The notes under the pieces are model-generated. The model did no database searches, was not told where the DNA came from, and saw only the letters and a program-made list of their open reading frames with translations. A stretch of 64,000 nt of DNA, from contig NZ_JAUSRE010000001.1 of NCBI RefSeq assembly GCF_030811655.1, forward strand, positions 186,001 to 250,000, in the 5' to 3' direction. Below are positions 50,728 through 59,513 of the stretch, in pieces. How positions within the stretch are numbered: position 1 is the stretch's first letter; each line of letters starts with the position of its first letter. This stretch comes from Pseudarthrobacter enclensis. GTDB lineage: Bacteria > Actinomycetota > Actinomycetes > Actinomycetales > Micrococcaceae. A program made the position numbers and the translations under genes.

Positions 50728-51924
50728 ATGACCACGCCCGCCGACCAGCGCCCCCTGACCATCCTGATCGCCGCCGATACGTACCCGCCGGATGTCAACG
50801 GCGCTGCCCAGTTTGGGTACCGGCTGGCCAAGGGCATGACTGCCCGGGGCCACAACGTCCATGTCCTGGCGTCGCGGGACAGCAAGGGAAAGAGTTTCAC
50901 CGAGTTCCGCGAGGAAGCGACCGTGCACCGGCTCCGCTCGCACCGGGCGTTCACGCACGAAAGCTTCCGTCTCTGTTTCCCCTGGGAAATCAAGAAGGAA
51001 ATCAGCCTTCTCTTCGACCGGGTCAAACCGGACGTCGTACACATCCAGAGCCACTACATGATTGGCGAGCACGTTCTCTACGAGGCCGTGAAGCGCGGCG
51101 TCCGCATTGTCGCCACCAACCACTTCATGCCCGAGAACCTGAACCCCTTCCTGCCGTTCCCGCAGTGGTTCAAGGACATAATCGGGCGCGTCTCCTGGAA
51201 GGACATGGGCAAGGTCATGGGCCAGGCTGACGTTGTCACCACGCCCACGCCCTTGGCTGCCAAGGCGATGCACGACCACGCCTTCCTCCGCAAGGTCCTG
51301 CCGCTCTCCAATGGCATCGACTCCGCGGCCTACGAACTGCAGCCCGGTGAGCACATCGAGCCGCACGCCCACCCCACCGTGCTCTTCGCGGGACGCCTCG
51401 CAGAGGAAAAGCACGTGGACGTGCTGATCGAGGCCATCAGCAAGACCCCGCCACAGCTGCAGGTACACCTGGAAATCGTGGGTGGCGGGGAAGTGCGTCC
51501 CGCCCTGGAAGACCTCGTGCGCCGGCTCGGACTCACTGACAGGGTCAAGTTCCTGGGCCTTGCCAGCGACGACGAACTGCGCACTGCCTACATCCGCGCC
51601 GACCTGTTCTGCATGCCCGGAACGGCGGAACTGCAGTCTCTCGTGACGCTGGAAGCGATGTCCGCCTCCACCCCGGTGGTCCTGGCCGATGCCATGGCCC
51701 TGCCGCATCTGGTGCGTGACGGTGAGAACGGCTACCTCTTCACGCCCAACGACAGCGACGACCTCGCCAAGAAGATCACCCAGGTCCTGGAACTGCCCCA
51801 AGACGAACAGCGTGCCATGGGCCGCGCCAGCCGGCAGATGGTGGAACCACACAGCCTCCAGGGAACCCTGCAGACCTTCGAGGACCTGTACCGCGGCGCC
51901 ACGTATGAGGACAAAGTGGTCTGA
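50728..51924 (+). CDS. GT4-family glycosyltransferase (mannosyltransferase-like)
   Basis: 398 residues from ATG 50728 (CAGGAG upstream). GT-B fold: acceptor domain begins ILIAADTYPPDVNGAAQFGY with the Gly-rich loop, and the donor domain has VLFAGRLAEEKHVDVLIEA, NGENGYLF-like DGENGYLFTPN and the E-x7-E region TAELQSLVTLEAMS. It most resembles phosphatidylinositol or glycolipid mannosyltransferases. Near a CDP-alcohol phosphatidyltransferase, so a membrane glycolipid role is reasonable but inferred. Confidence 0.85.
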   Translation: MTTPADQRPLTILIAADTYPPDVNGAAQFGYRLAKGMTARGHNVHVLASRDSKGKSFTEFREEATVHRLRSHRAFTHESFRLCFPWEIKKEISLLFDRVKPDVVHIQSHYMIGEHVLYEAVKRGVRIVATNHFMPENLNPFLPFPQWFKDIIGRVSWKDMGKVMGQADVVTTPTPLAAKAMHDHAFLRKVLPLSNGIDSAAYELQPGEHIEPHAHPTVLFAGRLAEEKHVDVLIEAISKTPPQLQVHLEIVGGGEVRPALEDLVRRLGLTDRVKFLGLASDDELRTAYIRADLFCMPGTAELQSLVTLEAMSASTPVVLADAMALPHLVRDGENGYLFTPNDSDDLAKKITQVLELPQDEQRAMGRASRQMVEPHSLQGTLQTFEDLYRGATYEDKVV

Positions 51925-51939
51925 AGCCTTTCCCGGGTT

Positions 51940-51948
51940 TGCTAGAGT
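51940..51948 (+). promoter_or_regulatory. Extended -10 promoter of the CAT tRNA
   Basis: TGC-TAGAGT, the same TTTGCTAnnnT layout as in front of both tRNA-Asn genes, 53 nt before the mature tRNA start. Confidence 0.5.
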
Positions 51949-52000
51949 GTTTTTGCCCTGCCGGAGCGCGGCGCTCAAACACCTGCTCCCGGGGTTTTGG

Positions 52001-52074
52001 GGGGCTATAGCTCAGCTGGTTAGAGCGCGGGACTCATAATCCTAAGGTCCTCGGTTCAAGTCCGAGTAGCCCTA
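52001..52074 (+). tRNA. tRNA with CAT anticodon (elongator Met or Ile2)
   Basis: 74 nt: acceptor GGGGCTA with TAGCCCT (one G-T end pair), D arm GCTC-GAGC, anticodon loop CTCATAA, T arm CTCGG-TTCAAGT-CCGAG, discriminator A, no CCA. The anticodon stem CGGGA/TCCTA has a C-A mismatch and a G-T pair. Lack of the three G-C pairs next to the loop argues against the initiator. Whether C34 is modified to lysidine (isoleucine) cannot be told from this alone. Confidence 0.9.
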
Positions 52075-52084
52075 CCCCTGCTGC

Positions 52085-52123
52085 AAACCGCGGCCGACGA
52101 TCTTCGTCGGCCGCGGTTTTCTT
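52085..52123 (+). terminator. Terminator after the CAT tRNA
   Basis: A 16-bp stem AAACCGCGGCCGACGA (52085-52100) with TCGTCGGCCGCGGTTT (52104-52119), loop TCT, then TCTT. Confidence 0.92.
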
Positions 52124-52168
52124 GGTTAACCCCATTCCCTGCGGTATGTTACTGACCAGTAACATACC
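52122..52168 (+). promoter_or_regulatory. Promoter with overlapping TetR-type palindrome before acyl-CoA dehydrogenase
   Basis: -35 TTGGTT (52122-52127), 17-bp spacer, -10 TATGTT (52145-52150). The -10 lies inside a perfect palindrome with 12-bp arms, GGTATGTTACTG (52143-52154) and CAGTAACATACC (52157-52168). The CAGTAAC-type half-site is typical of TetR repressors of fatty-acid or branched-chain acyl-CoA genes. No tetR gene is in the window. Confidence 0.75.
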
Positions 52169-52216
52169 GTGCTCCGTCCCGTGCATGGTCACCGCTGATC
52201 ATCAAAGAAGGTATTC

Positions 52217-53404
52217 ATGGCCCCCTCAGCCGAATCCCACGAGCTTCCCTACGCGGATGGCGATTTCTTCGCCTTCGAGCAGCTTCTGTCCGGCAAGGAG
52301 CAGGACCGGCTCGCCGAGGTCCGTGACTTCCTGGCGCGCGAGGTCAAACCTGTGGCGGCGGACTGCTGGAACCGCGGCGAATTCCCGATGGACCTGGTGC
52401 CGAAGTTCGCCGGGCTGGACCTGGTGAGCCCGGTCCGGCGGCAGGGCTACTCCAATCTGTTCGCGGGCATGCTGCATGCGGAGGTCACCCGCGCTGATGC
52501 TTCCATTGCCACCTTCCTCGGCGTGCACGACGGCCTGTTCACCGGCTCGATCGAGTTGTTGGCGTCCCAGGAGCAAAAGGACGAGTGGCTGCCTGATATC
52601 TACGCCCTGAAAAAGATCGGCGCCTTCGGCCTGACCGAGCCCCTGGGCGGCAGCGACGTGGCAGGTGGAACGCGGACCACCGCGCGCAGGGACGGTGACA
52701 GCTGGATCCTCAACGGCGCAAAGCGATGGATCGGAAACGCCACGTTCTCCGACTGGGTCGTGGTGTACGCCCGCGATGTTGCGGACAACCAGGTCAAGGG
52801 CTTCATGGTGGATACCTCGCTGGCCGGCTTCAGTGCCACAAAGATCGAGAACAAGATCTCCCTGCGGACAGTCCAGAACGCAGATATCGTCCTGGAAGAC
52901 GTGGCGGTCCCGGACCACTTCAAACTGGCCAACGCCAACAGCTTCCGCGACGTCAACAAGGTCCTCAAGGCCACCAGGCTGTCGGTCGCCTGGCAGGCCG
53001 TGGGCCTCCAGTTGGCCGCCTTCGACGTTGCCCGCCGCTACGCGGTGGAGCGGCACCAGTTCGGCCGGCCCCTGGCCTCCTTCCAGCTGATCCAGGACCA
53101 GCTGGTCCGGATCCTCGGCAATACCGTCAGCTCCATGGGCATGATGGTCCGGCTCTCCCAACTGGAGGATGAGGGTATTGCCAAGGATGAACAGTCCGCG
53201 CTGGCCAAGGCCTTCGCTACCGCGCGCATGCGGGACAGCGTGGCCCTGGGCCGCAGCATCCTGGGTGGCAACGGCATCGTAACCGACTATGAGATGGCCA
53301 AGATCTTCGCCGACGCCGAGGCCATCTACTCCTACGAGGGCACGGCCGAAATCAACACCCTGGTCACGGGCCGCGCCATCACCGGCATTTCCGCCATCGT
53401 CTAG
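52217..53404 (+). CDS. Acyl-CoA dehydrogenase (glutaryl-CoA dehydrogenase-like)
   Basis: 395 residues from ATG 52217. FAD enzyme with GAFGLTEPLGGSDVAGGTRTTA, WILNGAKRWIGNATFSDW, FGRPLASFQLIQDQLVRI and the catalytic Glu near the end in YSYEGTAEINTLVTGR. The WIGNATFSD and ITGISAIV parts are close to glutaryl-CoA dehydrogenase and related members, so lysine/aromatic or branched-chain acid breakdown is possible. Monocistronic; its promoter is covered by a TetR-like operator. Confidence 0.88.
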   Translation: MAPSAESHELPYADGDFFAFEQLLSGKEQDRLAEVRDFLAREVKPVAADCWNRGEFPMDLVPKFAGLDLVSPVRRQGYSNLFAGMLHAEVTRADASIATFLGVHDGLFTGSIELLASQEQKDEWLPDIYALKKIGAFGLTEPLGGSDVAGGTRTTARRDGDSWILNGAKRWIGNATFSDWVVVYARDVADNQVKGFMVDTSLAGFSATKIENKISLRTVQNADIVLEDVAVPDHFKLANANSFRDVNKVLKATRLSVAWQAVGLQLAAFDVARRYAVERHQFGRPLASFQLIQDQLVRILGNTVSSMGMMVRLSQLEDEGIAKDEQSALAKAFATARMRDSVALGRSILGGNGIVTDYEMAKIFADAEAIYSYEGTAEINTLVTGRAITGISAIV

Positions 53405-53454
53405 CCGCGGGTGGGTGCGTGGCTGCCGCGCCAGGGCGTGCGCGGCCGGACGGT

Positions 53455-54042
53455 CTACGGCGGGCCACGCAGCGGCAGCAGGATAGAGGGGCGGAGGTCC
53501 AGGACGAACTGAAGAGGATTGACGTAGTCCTCACCGTCCCGGACGCCCCAGTGCAGACACTGTGCAGCGACGCAGTGCCCCGGCAGGACGGTGCCTATGA
53601 CCTGGCCCGCAGCAACAGTGGAGCCTTCAGCCAGCCTGCTGTCCACCGGTTCGAAACTGCTGCGCAGCCCATTCCCGTGATCGATGGTGATCACGGGACG
53701 GTCCACCACCGCTCCCACGAAACTCACCGTTCCCGCTGCGGGCGACCTGACCTGCGTTCCTGCCGCAAAGTCGAGGTCCACCCCGCGGTGTCCGCTGAGC
53801 CAGGGCCTGGGCGGCGGATCGAAACCGCGCAGCACGGGCGGCCGCGGTGCCAGCGGCCACAGCCAGGAAAGCCTGGCACCCGCTGCGCCGCCCGTCGTCG
53901 TACTTGCCTGTTGGTTGCCGGCAGGCCGTGCCGCGGAAGACTGCCCGTTTCCCGCCCCGCTGTAGTGGAGGGCCGGCCCGGGAATTGATGCCACGGACGC
54001 GGGGAGCAGCAGGAGCGCGGCCAGGAGGATTGGTGCTTTCAT
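53455..54042 (-). CDS. Secreted M23-family peptidase (LytM-like)
   Basis: 195 residues with a signal peptide (about 1-20, ILLAALLLLPASVASIPGPA) and a Ser/Ala-rich linker. The M23 fold shows the zinc ligands His and Asp in SGHRGVDLDFAAGT and the final motif as CLHWGVR, where the first His of the usual H-x-H is Cys. I believe CLHWG variants are frequent in actinobacteria. It may be an active peptidoglycan endopeptidase or an enzyme-inactive activator. It is divergent from rpsB. Confidence 0.82.
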   Translation of the reverse strand: MKAPILLAALLLLPASVASIPGPALHYSGAGNGQSSAARPAGNQQASTTTGGAAGARLSWLWPLAPRPPVLRGFDPPPRPWLSGHRGVDLDFAAGTQVRSPAAGTVSFVGAVVDRPVITIDHGNGLRSSFEPVDSRLAEGSTVAAGQVIGTVLPGHCVAAQCLHWGVRDGEDYVNPLQFVLDLRPSILLPLRGPP

Positions 54043-54147
54043 GCCCCCAGCCTGTCCGTGTGAGGGGAGCGCCGGGAGGCCCGGTGCCGGCTATGTGGAC
54101 AACGGTGCGGCAGGGTCCGGCTGTCTGATGGGCGGGGGCGCCTGTAG

Positions 54148-54488
54148 TACACTTGATGGAGCAGTTTGCTGCGCCCTCAACGCATCCCGTCCAGTGGTTC
54201 ACCCCCGCGGTGTATGGCCCTGTCCGGATTGCGTCGGCACATCTCATTCAGGAGTGTGGGGGAGCGGCGGCTGACTACGCGCATCCAGCCCTCCTGCGGC
54301 CAACGCTCCGGCGTCGTCCGGGGAGGACCGCACTTCCTGCGGTCAGGCTTTTGTCCTGATGGGAAGAACGGTGGATGCCAGGAGCACGGCCCGTCCGGGC
54401 CACGCTGATCAACCGTCAACTATTGGCAGGGTAAGAAGCCCCCGGGTTCTCTCATGAATGACCTGCCGGAAAATAAAGGAGCGTCGGA
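54148..54488 (+). promoter_or_regulatory. rpsB promoter and long 5' leader
   Basis: The gap 54043-54488 holds no gene. TACACT at 54148-54153 is the best -10, giving a leader of about 330 nt. In it, GACCGCA (54326-54332) pairs with TGCGGTC (54338-54344) and is followed by AGGCTTTTG, like an attenuator; GGCCC-GTCC-GGGCC (54388-54401) forms a second hairpin. TAAAGGAGCGTC just before the ATG is the ribosome site. A ribosomal-protein leader for S2 autoregulation is plausible. Confidence 0.45.
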
Positions 54489-55334
54489 ATGCCCGTCGTA
54501 ACCATGCGCCAGCTGCTTGACAGCGGCGTCCACTTTGGACACCAGACCCGCCGTTGGAACCCGAAGATGAAGCGCTTCATCTTCACCGAGCGCAACGGCA
54601 TCTACATCATCGACCTGCAGCAGTCGCTGTCCTACATCGACCGTGCCTACGAGTTCGTCAAGGCCACTGTTGCCCACGGCGGCACCGTGCTCTTCGTCGG
54701 AACCAAGAAGCAGGCCCAGGAAGCAATTGCCGAGCAGGCAACCCGCGTTGGCCAGCCCTACGTCAACCAGCGTTGGCTCGGCGGCATGCTGACCAACTTC
54801 CAGACGGTTGCCAAGCGTATCCAGCGGATGAAGGAACTCGAAGAGATCGACTTCGACGACGTCGCCGGTTCCGCTTACACCAAGAAGGAACTGCTGCTCC
54901 TCAAGCGCGAGCTCACCAAGCTGGAGTCCAACCTGGGCGGTATCCGCAACCTGACCAAGGCTCCGTCCGTGCTCTGGGTTGTCGACACCAAGAAGGAACA
55001 CCTCGCCGTTGACGAGGCCAAGAAGCTGAACATCCCGGTTGTGGCCATCCTGGACACCAACTGCGATCCGGACGAAGTCGACTTCCCGATCCCGGGCAAC
55101 GACGACGCCATCCGCTCCGTGAACCTCCTGACCCGCGTTGTTGCCGACGCCGTTGCCGAGGGCCTGATCGCCCGCAACAACCGCGGCACTGGCGCCACCG
55201 AAGCTCCGGAAGAGCCGCTGGCCGAGTGGGAGCGCGAGCTCCTCGAAGGCAACAAGGCCGAAGCCGCTGCCGCCCCGGCAGAGGACGCTGAAGCTCCGGC
55301 TCCTGCCGAGGCTCCCGCCGAAGACGCGAAGTAA
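54489..55334 (+). CDS. rpsB: 30S ribosomal protein S2
   Basis: 281 residues. Conserved S2 blocks: [61 protein letters not shown] and the late DSNCDP-like [20 protein letters not shown]. The Ala/Glu/Pro-rich C-terminal tail of about 40 residues is usual in actinobacteria. First gene of the rpsB-tsf-pyrH-frr-cdsA block; tsf follows after 127 bp. Confidence 0.98.
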   Translation: MPVVTMRQLLDSGVHFGHQTRRWNPKMKRFIFTERNGIYIIDLQQSLSYIDRAYEFVKATVAHGGTVLFVGTKKQAQEAIAEQATRVGQPYVNQRWLGGMLTNFQTVAKRIQRMKELEEIDFDDVAGSAYTKKELLLLKRELTKLESNLGGIRNLTKAPSVLWVVDTKKEHLAVDEAKKLNIPVVAILDTNCDPDEVDFPIPGNDDAIRSVNLLTRVVADAVAEGLIARNNRGTGATEAPEEPLAEWERELLEGNKAEAAAAPAEDAEAPAPAEAPAEDAK

Positions 55335-55461
55335 GACACAAAATCCGGATTTCTCCGCGCTGTCCGCAGCCGGAGCTGCTGACAGGATGGCGGCCCGCAC
55401 CCGTGGGCTGCCGTCCTGTCGGTCCGTACACCACCAAACATTTCTAGACAGAGGGGTTCAC

Positions 55462-56298
55462 ATGGCGAACTACACTGCCGCGGACATCAAGGCCCTGCGC
55501 GAGCGCACCGGCGCCGGCATGATGGACGTCAAGAAGGCTCTTGACGAAGCCAACGGTGACGCCGAGAAGGCCATCGAGATCATCCGCATCAAGGGCCTCA
55601 AGGGCGCTACCAAGCGTGAAGGCCGCTCCACCGCCGAAGGCCTCGTGGCCGCCAAGGTCAGCAACGGCGTCGGCGTCATGATCGAGGTCAACTGCGAGAC
55701 CGACTTCGTTGCCAAGGCTGACAAGTTCATCCAGTTGGCCGACAAGGTCCTGGCCGTGGCCGTCGAGTCCGGCGCTGCCGACCTCGAGACCCTGCTCGCC
55801 ACCGACGTCGACGGCAAGCCGCTGTCCGAGGTCGTCGTCGAAGAGGGCGCCATACTGGGCGAAAAGGTTGTTGTCCGCCGCATCTCCCGCATCGAGGGTG
55901 CAACGGTTGACGCTTACCTGCACAAGACCTCCAAGGACCTCCCGGCCCAGGTCGGCGTGCTGTTCGCAGTCGACGGTGAAGGTGAAGCCGCTGCCGCCGC
56001 CGCCCACGACGTCGCCGTCCACATCGCCGCCATGGCTCCGAACTACCTCACCCGTGAGGACGTTCCGGCCGAGCTCGTCGAGTCCGAGCGCCGCATCGCC
56101 GAGGAGACCGCCAAGGCCGAGGGCAAGCCCGAGGCCGCCCTCACCAAGATTGTGGAAGGCCGCGTGACGGGCTTCTACAAGGGTGAGGTCCTGGTTGACC
56201 AGGCATTCGCGAAGGACGCCAAGAAGTCCGTGGCACAGGTCCTCGAAGAGGCCGGTGTCAAGGGAACCGCGTTCACGCGTTTCCGCGTCGGCTCCTAG
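55462..56298 (+). CDS. tsf: Elongation factor Ts
   Basis: 278 residues from ATG 55462 (AGAGGGGTTC upstream). Nucleotide exchange factor for EF-Tu. The UBA-like N-terminus holds LRERTGAGMMDVKKALDEANGD region, followed by EVNCETDFVAKAD (the TDFV contact to EF-Tu) and HVAAMAP-like HIAAMAPNYL. Full length; ends 11 bp before a clear terminator. Confidence 0.98.
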   Translation: MANYTAADIKALRERTGAGMMDVKKALDEANGDAEKAIEIIRIKGLKGATKREGRSTAEGLVAAKVSNGVGVMIEVNCETDFVAKADKFIQLADKVLAVAVESGAADLETLLATDVDGKPLSEVVVEEGAILGEKVVVRRISRIEGATVDAYLHKTSKDLPAQVGVLFAVDGEGEAAAAAAHDVAVHIAAMAPNYLTREDVPAELVESERRIAEETAKAEGKPEAALTKIVEGRVTGFYKGEVLVDQAFAKDAKKSVAQVLEEAGVKGTAFTRFRVGS

Positions 56299-56308
56299 TC
56301 GAAACTGC

Positions 56309-56342
56309 AAGGGGGTGGCCACTTCGGTGGCCGCCCCTTTTG
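56309..56342 (+). terminator. Terminator after tsf
   Basis: AAGGGGGTGGCCAC (56309-56322) pairs with GTGGCCGCCCCTT (56327-56339) around TTCG, with a following TTTTG. One bulge in the stem. Confidence 0.9.
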
Positions 56343-56448
56343 CATGCGCCCAATCCGCTGGAAGCCAGTCCATATGGAGCGCGGCCGGTTCCGACCACTG
56401 GATCCGGCAGGATACCCTTTTTTCGAACGTCACCAACGGGAAGGCATC

Positions 56449-57186
56449 ATGGAAGCCGTCAACACTGTCACGAATTCAGAGAAGAGCCGGCGGCGGGTCC
56501 TCCTGAAGCTCTCGGGCGAGGTCTTCGGCGGCGGGAAACTGGGTGTCGACCCCGAAACCGTCCGCAACGTTGCCAAGCAGATCGCCGCTGCCGTCCCCCA
56601 GGTGGAAGTGGCCATCGTGGTGGGCGGCGGTAACTTCTTCCGCGGCGCTGAACTGTCCCAGAGCGGAATGGACCGCTCACGTGCCGACTACATGGGCATG
56701 CTCGGAACGGTCATGAACTGCCTTGCCCTCCAGGACTTCCTGGAGCAGGCAGGCGTGGAGACCCGGGTCCAGAGTGCCATCACAATGGGCCAGGTGGCCG
56801 AGGCCTACATCCCGCGCCGGGCCATCCGCCACATGGAAAAGGGCCGCGTCGTGATCTTCGGCGCCGGCGCCGGCCTGCCGTATTTCTCCACCGACACGGT
56901 GGCGGCCCAGCGCGCCCTGGAAGTCCACGCTGACGTGGTCCTCATGGCCAAGAGCGGGGTGGACGCCGTCTATACCGCAGACCCCAAGAAGGACCCCACC
57001 GCCGAGCGGCTGGAAACCCTCAGCTATGACGACGCCCTGCGCCGCGACATCCGCGTCATGGACCAGACAGCCATGACCATGTGCAAGGACAACAACCTCT
57101 CCATGGTGGTCTTCGGCATGGAGGGTGAAGGCAACGTCACCCGCGCCATCCTTGGCGAGAAGCTGGGTACCCTGGTCACCGCCTAG
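56449..57186 (+). CDS. pyrH: UMP kinase
   Basis: 245 residues from ATG 56449 (GGGAAGG upstream). Amino acid kinase fold: [44 protein letters not shown] and the nucleotide part [35 protein letters not shown]. Phosphorylates UMP to UDP, the step of pyrimidine synthesis usually feedback-controlled by UTP. Located after the tsf terminator, so it has its own promoter (possibly around CAGGATACC, 56408-56416). Confidence 0.98.
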   Translation: MEAVNTVTNSEKSRRRVLLKLSGEVFGGGKLGVDPETVRNVAKQIAAAVPQVEVAIVVGGGNFFRGAELSQSGMDRSRADYMGMLGTVMNCLALQDFLEQAGVETRVQSAITMGQVAEAYIPRRAIRHMEKGRVVIFGAGAGLPYFSTDTVAAQRALEVHADVVLMAKSGVDAVYTADPKKDPTAERLETLSYDDALRRDIRVMDQTAMTMCKDNNLSMVVFGMEGEGNVTRAILGEKLGTLVTA

Positions 57187-57314
57187 CTGCGGCTAGGATG
57201 ATTTCAGGACAGTTCCATCCCCGCCCCTCCCGGCGCGGATGGAACCAGCAACAAAGAACCGCGTGAGTGCATAAACCGGCGTCCCGGACCGCACCAGAAC
57301 CGTCAGGAGAGACC

Positions 57315-57872
57315 GTGATCGAAGAAACCTTGCTCGAAGCCGAAGAAAAGATGGACAAGGCGGTTGAGGTAGCCAAGGAAGACTTCGCTTCCGTCCGCAC
57401 CGGCCGTGCCAACCCCGGCCTGTACAACAAGGTCCTGGTGGACTACTACGGTTCGCCCACGCCGCTGCAGCAGCTGGCCTCGTTTGCCATCCCGGACGCC
57501 CGCACCATCCTGATCACCCCGTTCGACAAGTCCGCCATGCGTGACATCGAGCGCGCCCTGAGCGATTCCGAGGTCGGCGCCAACCCGTCCAACGACGGCA
57601 ACGTCATCAGGATCACCATTCCTGAACTGACCAAGGAACGCCGCAAGGAGTACGTCAAGATCGTCAAGACCAAGGGCGAGGACGCCAAGGTCTCCATCCG
57701 CAACATCCGCCGCAAGGCCAAGGAGACCCTGGACCGCCTGGTGAAGGACGGCGAAGCCGGAGAAGACGAAGGCACCCGCGCGGAGAAGGAACTGGACAGC
57801 CTCACCAAGGCCCACGTGGACGGCATCGACGAGCTGCTCAAGCGCAAGGAAGCAGAGCTGCTCGAAGTCTGA
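57315..57872 (+). CDS. frr: Ribosome recycling factor
   Basis: 185 residues, the standard length, from GTG 57315 with CAGGAGAG upstream. RRF blocks: [32 protein letters not shown] (given in parts [20 protein letters not shown]), [30 protein letters not shown] and the C-terminal [20 protein letters not shown]. Splits post-termination ribosomes with EF-G. Its TGA overlaps the cdsA ATG. Confidence 0.98.
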   Translation: MIEETLLEAEEKMDKAVEVAKEDFASVRTGRANPGLYNKVLVDYYGSPTPLQQLASFAIPDARTILITPFDKSAMRDIERALSDSEVGANPSNDGNVIRITIPELTKERRKEYVKIVKTKGEDAKVSIRNIRRKAKETLDRLVKDGEAGEDEGTRAEKELDSLTKAHVDGIDELLKRKEAELLEV

Positions 57873-58792
57873 TGGGCCAGGCAGATCAGGCCCCGGCAGC
57901 CAGGGCGCGCACACGGGGGAAGCAGCCCAGGAGCAACCCGACACCAAAGGCCGGGCGGAACCTCCCCGCCGCAGTCGCGGTGGGCCTGGCCATGCTCGTG
58001 GCAGTCCTGGGTGGCCTGCTGTTCCTCCCGCTGGCATTCGTAGCCATCGTCACGGCCTTCGCCGTCTTCGGCGTCTGGGAGGTCTACCGGGCCCTGGAAG
58101 CCAACGGCACCAGGATGCCGATCGTGCCGGTAATGACCGGGACGGTGGCCCTGCCGTTCGCCGCCTATTTCGGCGGGATCGAGAGCCAGCTGTTTGCCCT
58201 CCTGCTCAGCGCGGTGGCGGTCCTGTTGTGGCGTTCGATCGAAAGCGCCGCCGGATCGGCCAATAGTATTTTCGCGGGCGTCTTCACCCTGGGCTGGGTG
58301 CCGTTCTTCATCAGCTTCGCGGCCCTGCCCCTGCACGCGGCCGGCACGACGCCGCTGGGGCTTTGGCCCGGCGGCCTGGCACCCATCGGGGCGTGGGAGA
58401 TCGCCGTCATGCTGCTGCTGGTGGTCTCCAACGACACCTTCGGCTATTTGGTGGGGGCGTCCCTCGGCAAGCACCCGATGGCGCCGAAGATCAGTCCCAA
58501 GAAGTCCTGGGAGGGGTTCGCGGGATCGGTGGGAGGTGCCGTGGTCATCGGCATCCTGGCAGCCATCTTCGTGCTGGACAAGCCCTGGTGGGTTGGCCTG
58601 GTCCTGGCCGTGGGAACGGTGGCAGCGGCCACCGCCGGCGACCTCGCCGAGTCCATGGTCAAACGCGAACTCGGCGTCAAGGACATGAGCAGTATCCTGC
58701 CCGGGCACGGGGGAGTGATGGACCGGCTGGACTCCATCGTCTTCGCCTCACCGGTGGCCTTTATCCTGTACGGCCTGGTGGCCGGCGCATAA
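57872..58792 (+). CDS. cdsA: Phosphatidate cytidylyltransferase
   Basis: 306 residues, multi-pass membrane enzyme making CDP-diacylglycerol from CTP and phosphatidate. The family signature near the C-terminus is intact: SMVKRELGVKDMSS then LPGHGGVMDRLDSIVF. An about 35-residue basic N-terminal extension precedes the first helix. Start overlaps the frr stop (TGATG). It supplies the CDP-lipid pool that the phosphatidyltransferase at 49085 would use. Confidence 0.96.
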   Translation: MGQADQAPAARARTRGKQPRSNPTPKAGRNLPAAVAVGLAMLVAVLGGLLFLPLAFVAIVTAFAVFGVWEVYRALEANGTRMPIVPVMTGTVALPFAAYFGGIESQLFALLLSAVAVLLWRSIESAAGSANSIFAGVFTLGWVPFFISFAALPLHAAGTTPLGLWPGGLAPIGAWEIAVMLLLVVSNDTFGYLVGASLGKHPMAPKISPKKSWEGFAGSVGGAVVIGILAAIFVLDKPWWVGLVLAVGTVAAATAGDLAESMVKRELGVKDMSSILPGHGGVMDRLDSIVFASPVAFILYGLVAGA

Positions 58793-58909
58793 CCTCTGCC
58801 CGGCGTACCCGGGCACCTGACACAAACAGGGTCCGGCGCGGGCGCACCACGCCCGGCACCCTAAACTGGTGCGGAAGCACTACGGCTGAAGAGCATTGAA
58901 GGAATCGAA

Positions 58910-59494
58910 GTGGCATTGGACATTCATCGGCAGATCCCTGCGTCCTTTGAGCGCGTGCAGCGCAATGAGTACGGGTACAACGCCCGGCAGGTGGATCAGT
59001 TCCTGCAGCGGGCCCGGGTCTCCCTGGAAACGCCTGAAGCCGCCACCGATCCCGTCAACAGCACTGATGTGAGGGCCGTGTCCTTCGACCCCGTCAAGGG
59101 CGGCTACTCGGCCGCCGTGGTGGACGCCGCGCTGGACCGGCTGGAGGACGCCTTCGCCCGGAGGGAACGCGATGAGCTGATTGCAGCCCGCGGCGAAGAC
59201 GCCTGGCTGCGCGAGATCGGCAACCTTTCCGGCATCCTTCGCGGCCGGCTGCACCGGCCGGACGGAGAGCGTTTCCGCCGGCCCACAAGGAACAAGGCCC
59301 GCAGCTACAACACGGACGACGTCGACCGGCTGTGCCGCGAACTTGTTGCCTACCTCGAGCAGGACAAGCCGTTGAGCGTGGACAGCGTGCGGCGCGCCGT
59401 CTTCCGCCCCGCAGTTGGGCGTGAGGGCTACGAGGAATCGCAGGTCGATGCCTTCCTGGACCGGGTTGTGGAACTGATGGCGGCCATCGACTGA
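58910..59494 (+). CDS. DivIVA-repeat protein
   Basis: 194 residues from GTG 58910 (AAGGA upstream). It contains four copies of the short DivIVA-like module (hydrophobic-Gly-Tyr-x4-VD-x2-L): RNEYGYNARQVDQFL, GGYSAAVVDAALDRLEDAF, YNTDDVDRLCREL and GYEESQVDAFLDRVVEL. Unlike Wag31/DivIVA it lacks a long coiled coil, so it is not the polar scaffold itself. Proteins of this type in actinobacteria are thought to act in growth or division; function is not shown here. TAAACT at about 58861-58866 is a likely -10. Confidence 0.75.
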   Translation: MALDIHRQIPASFERVQRNEYGYNARQVDQFLQRARVSLETPEAATDPVNSTDVRAVSFDPVKGGYSAAVVDAALDRLEDAFARRERDELIAARGEDAWLREIGNLSGILRGRLHRPDGERFRRPTRNKARSYNTDDVDRLCRELVAYLEQDKPLSVDSVRRAVFRPAVGREGYEESQVDAFLDRVVELMAAID

Positions 59495-59513
59495 CCGGCT
59501 GTGAAAACAGGCC

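Noticed and set aside
49645..51978. A 777-residue antisense frame across the phosphatidyltransferase, DMT and glycosyltransferase genes
   Set aside because: His/Asp/Gly-rich shadow translation with no domain; the plus-strand genes carry clear motifs.
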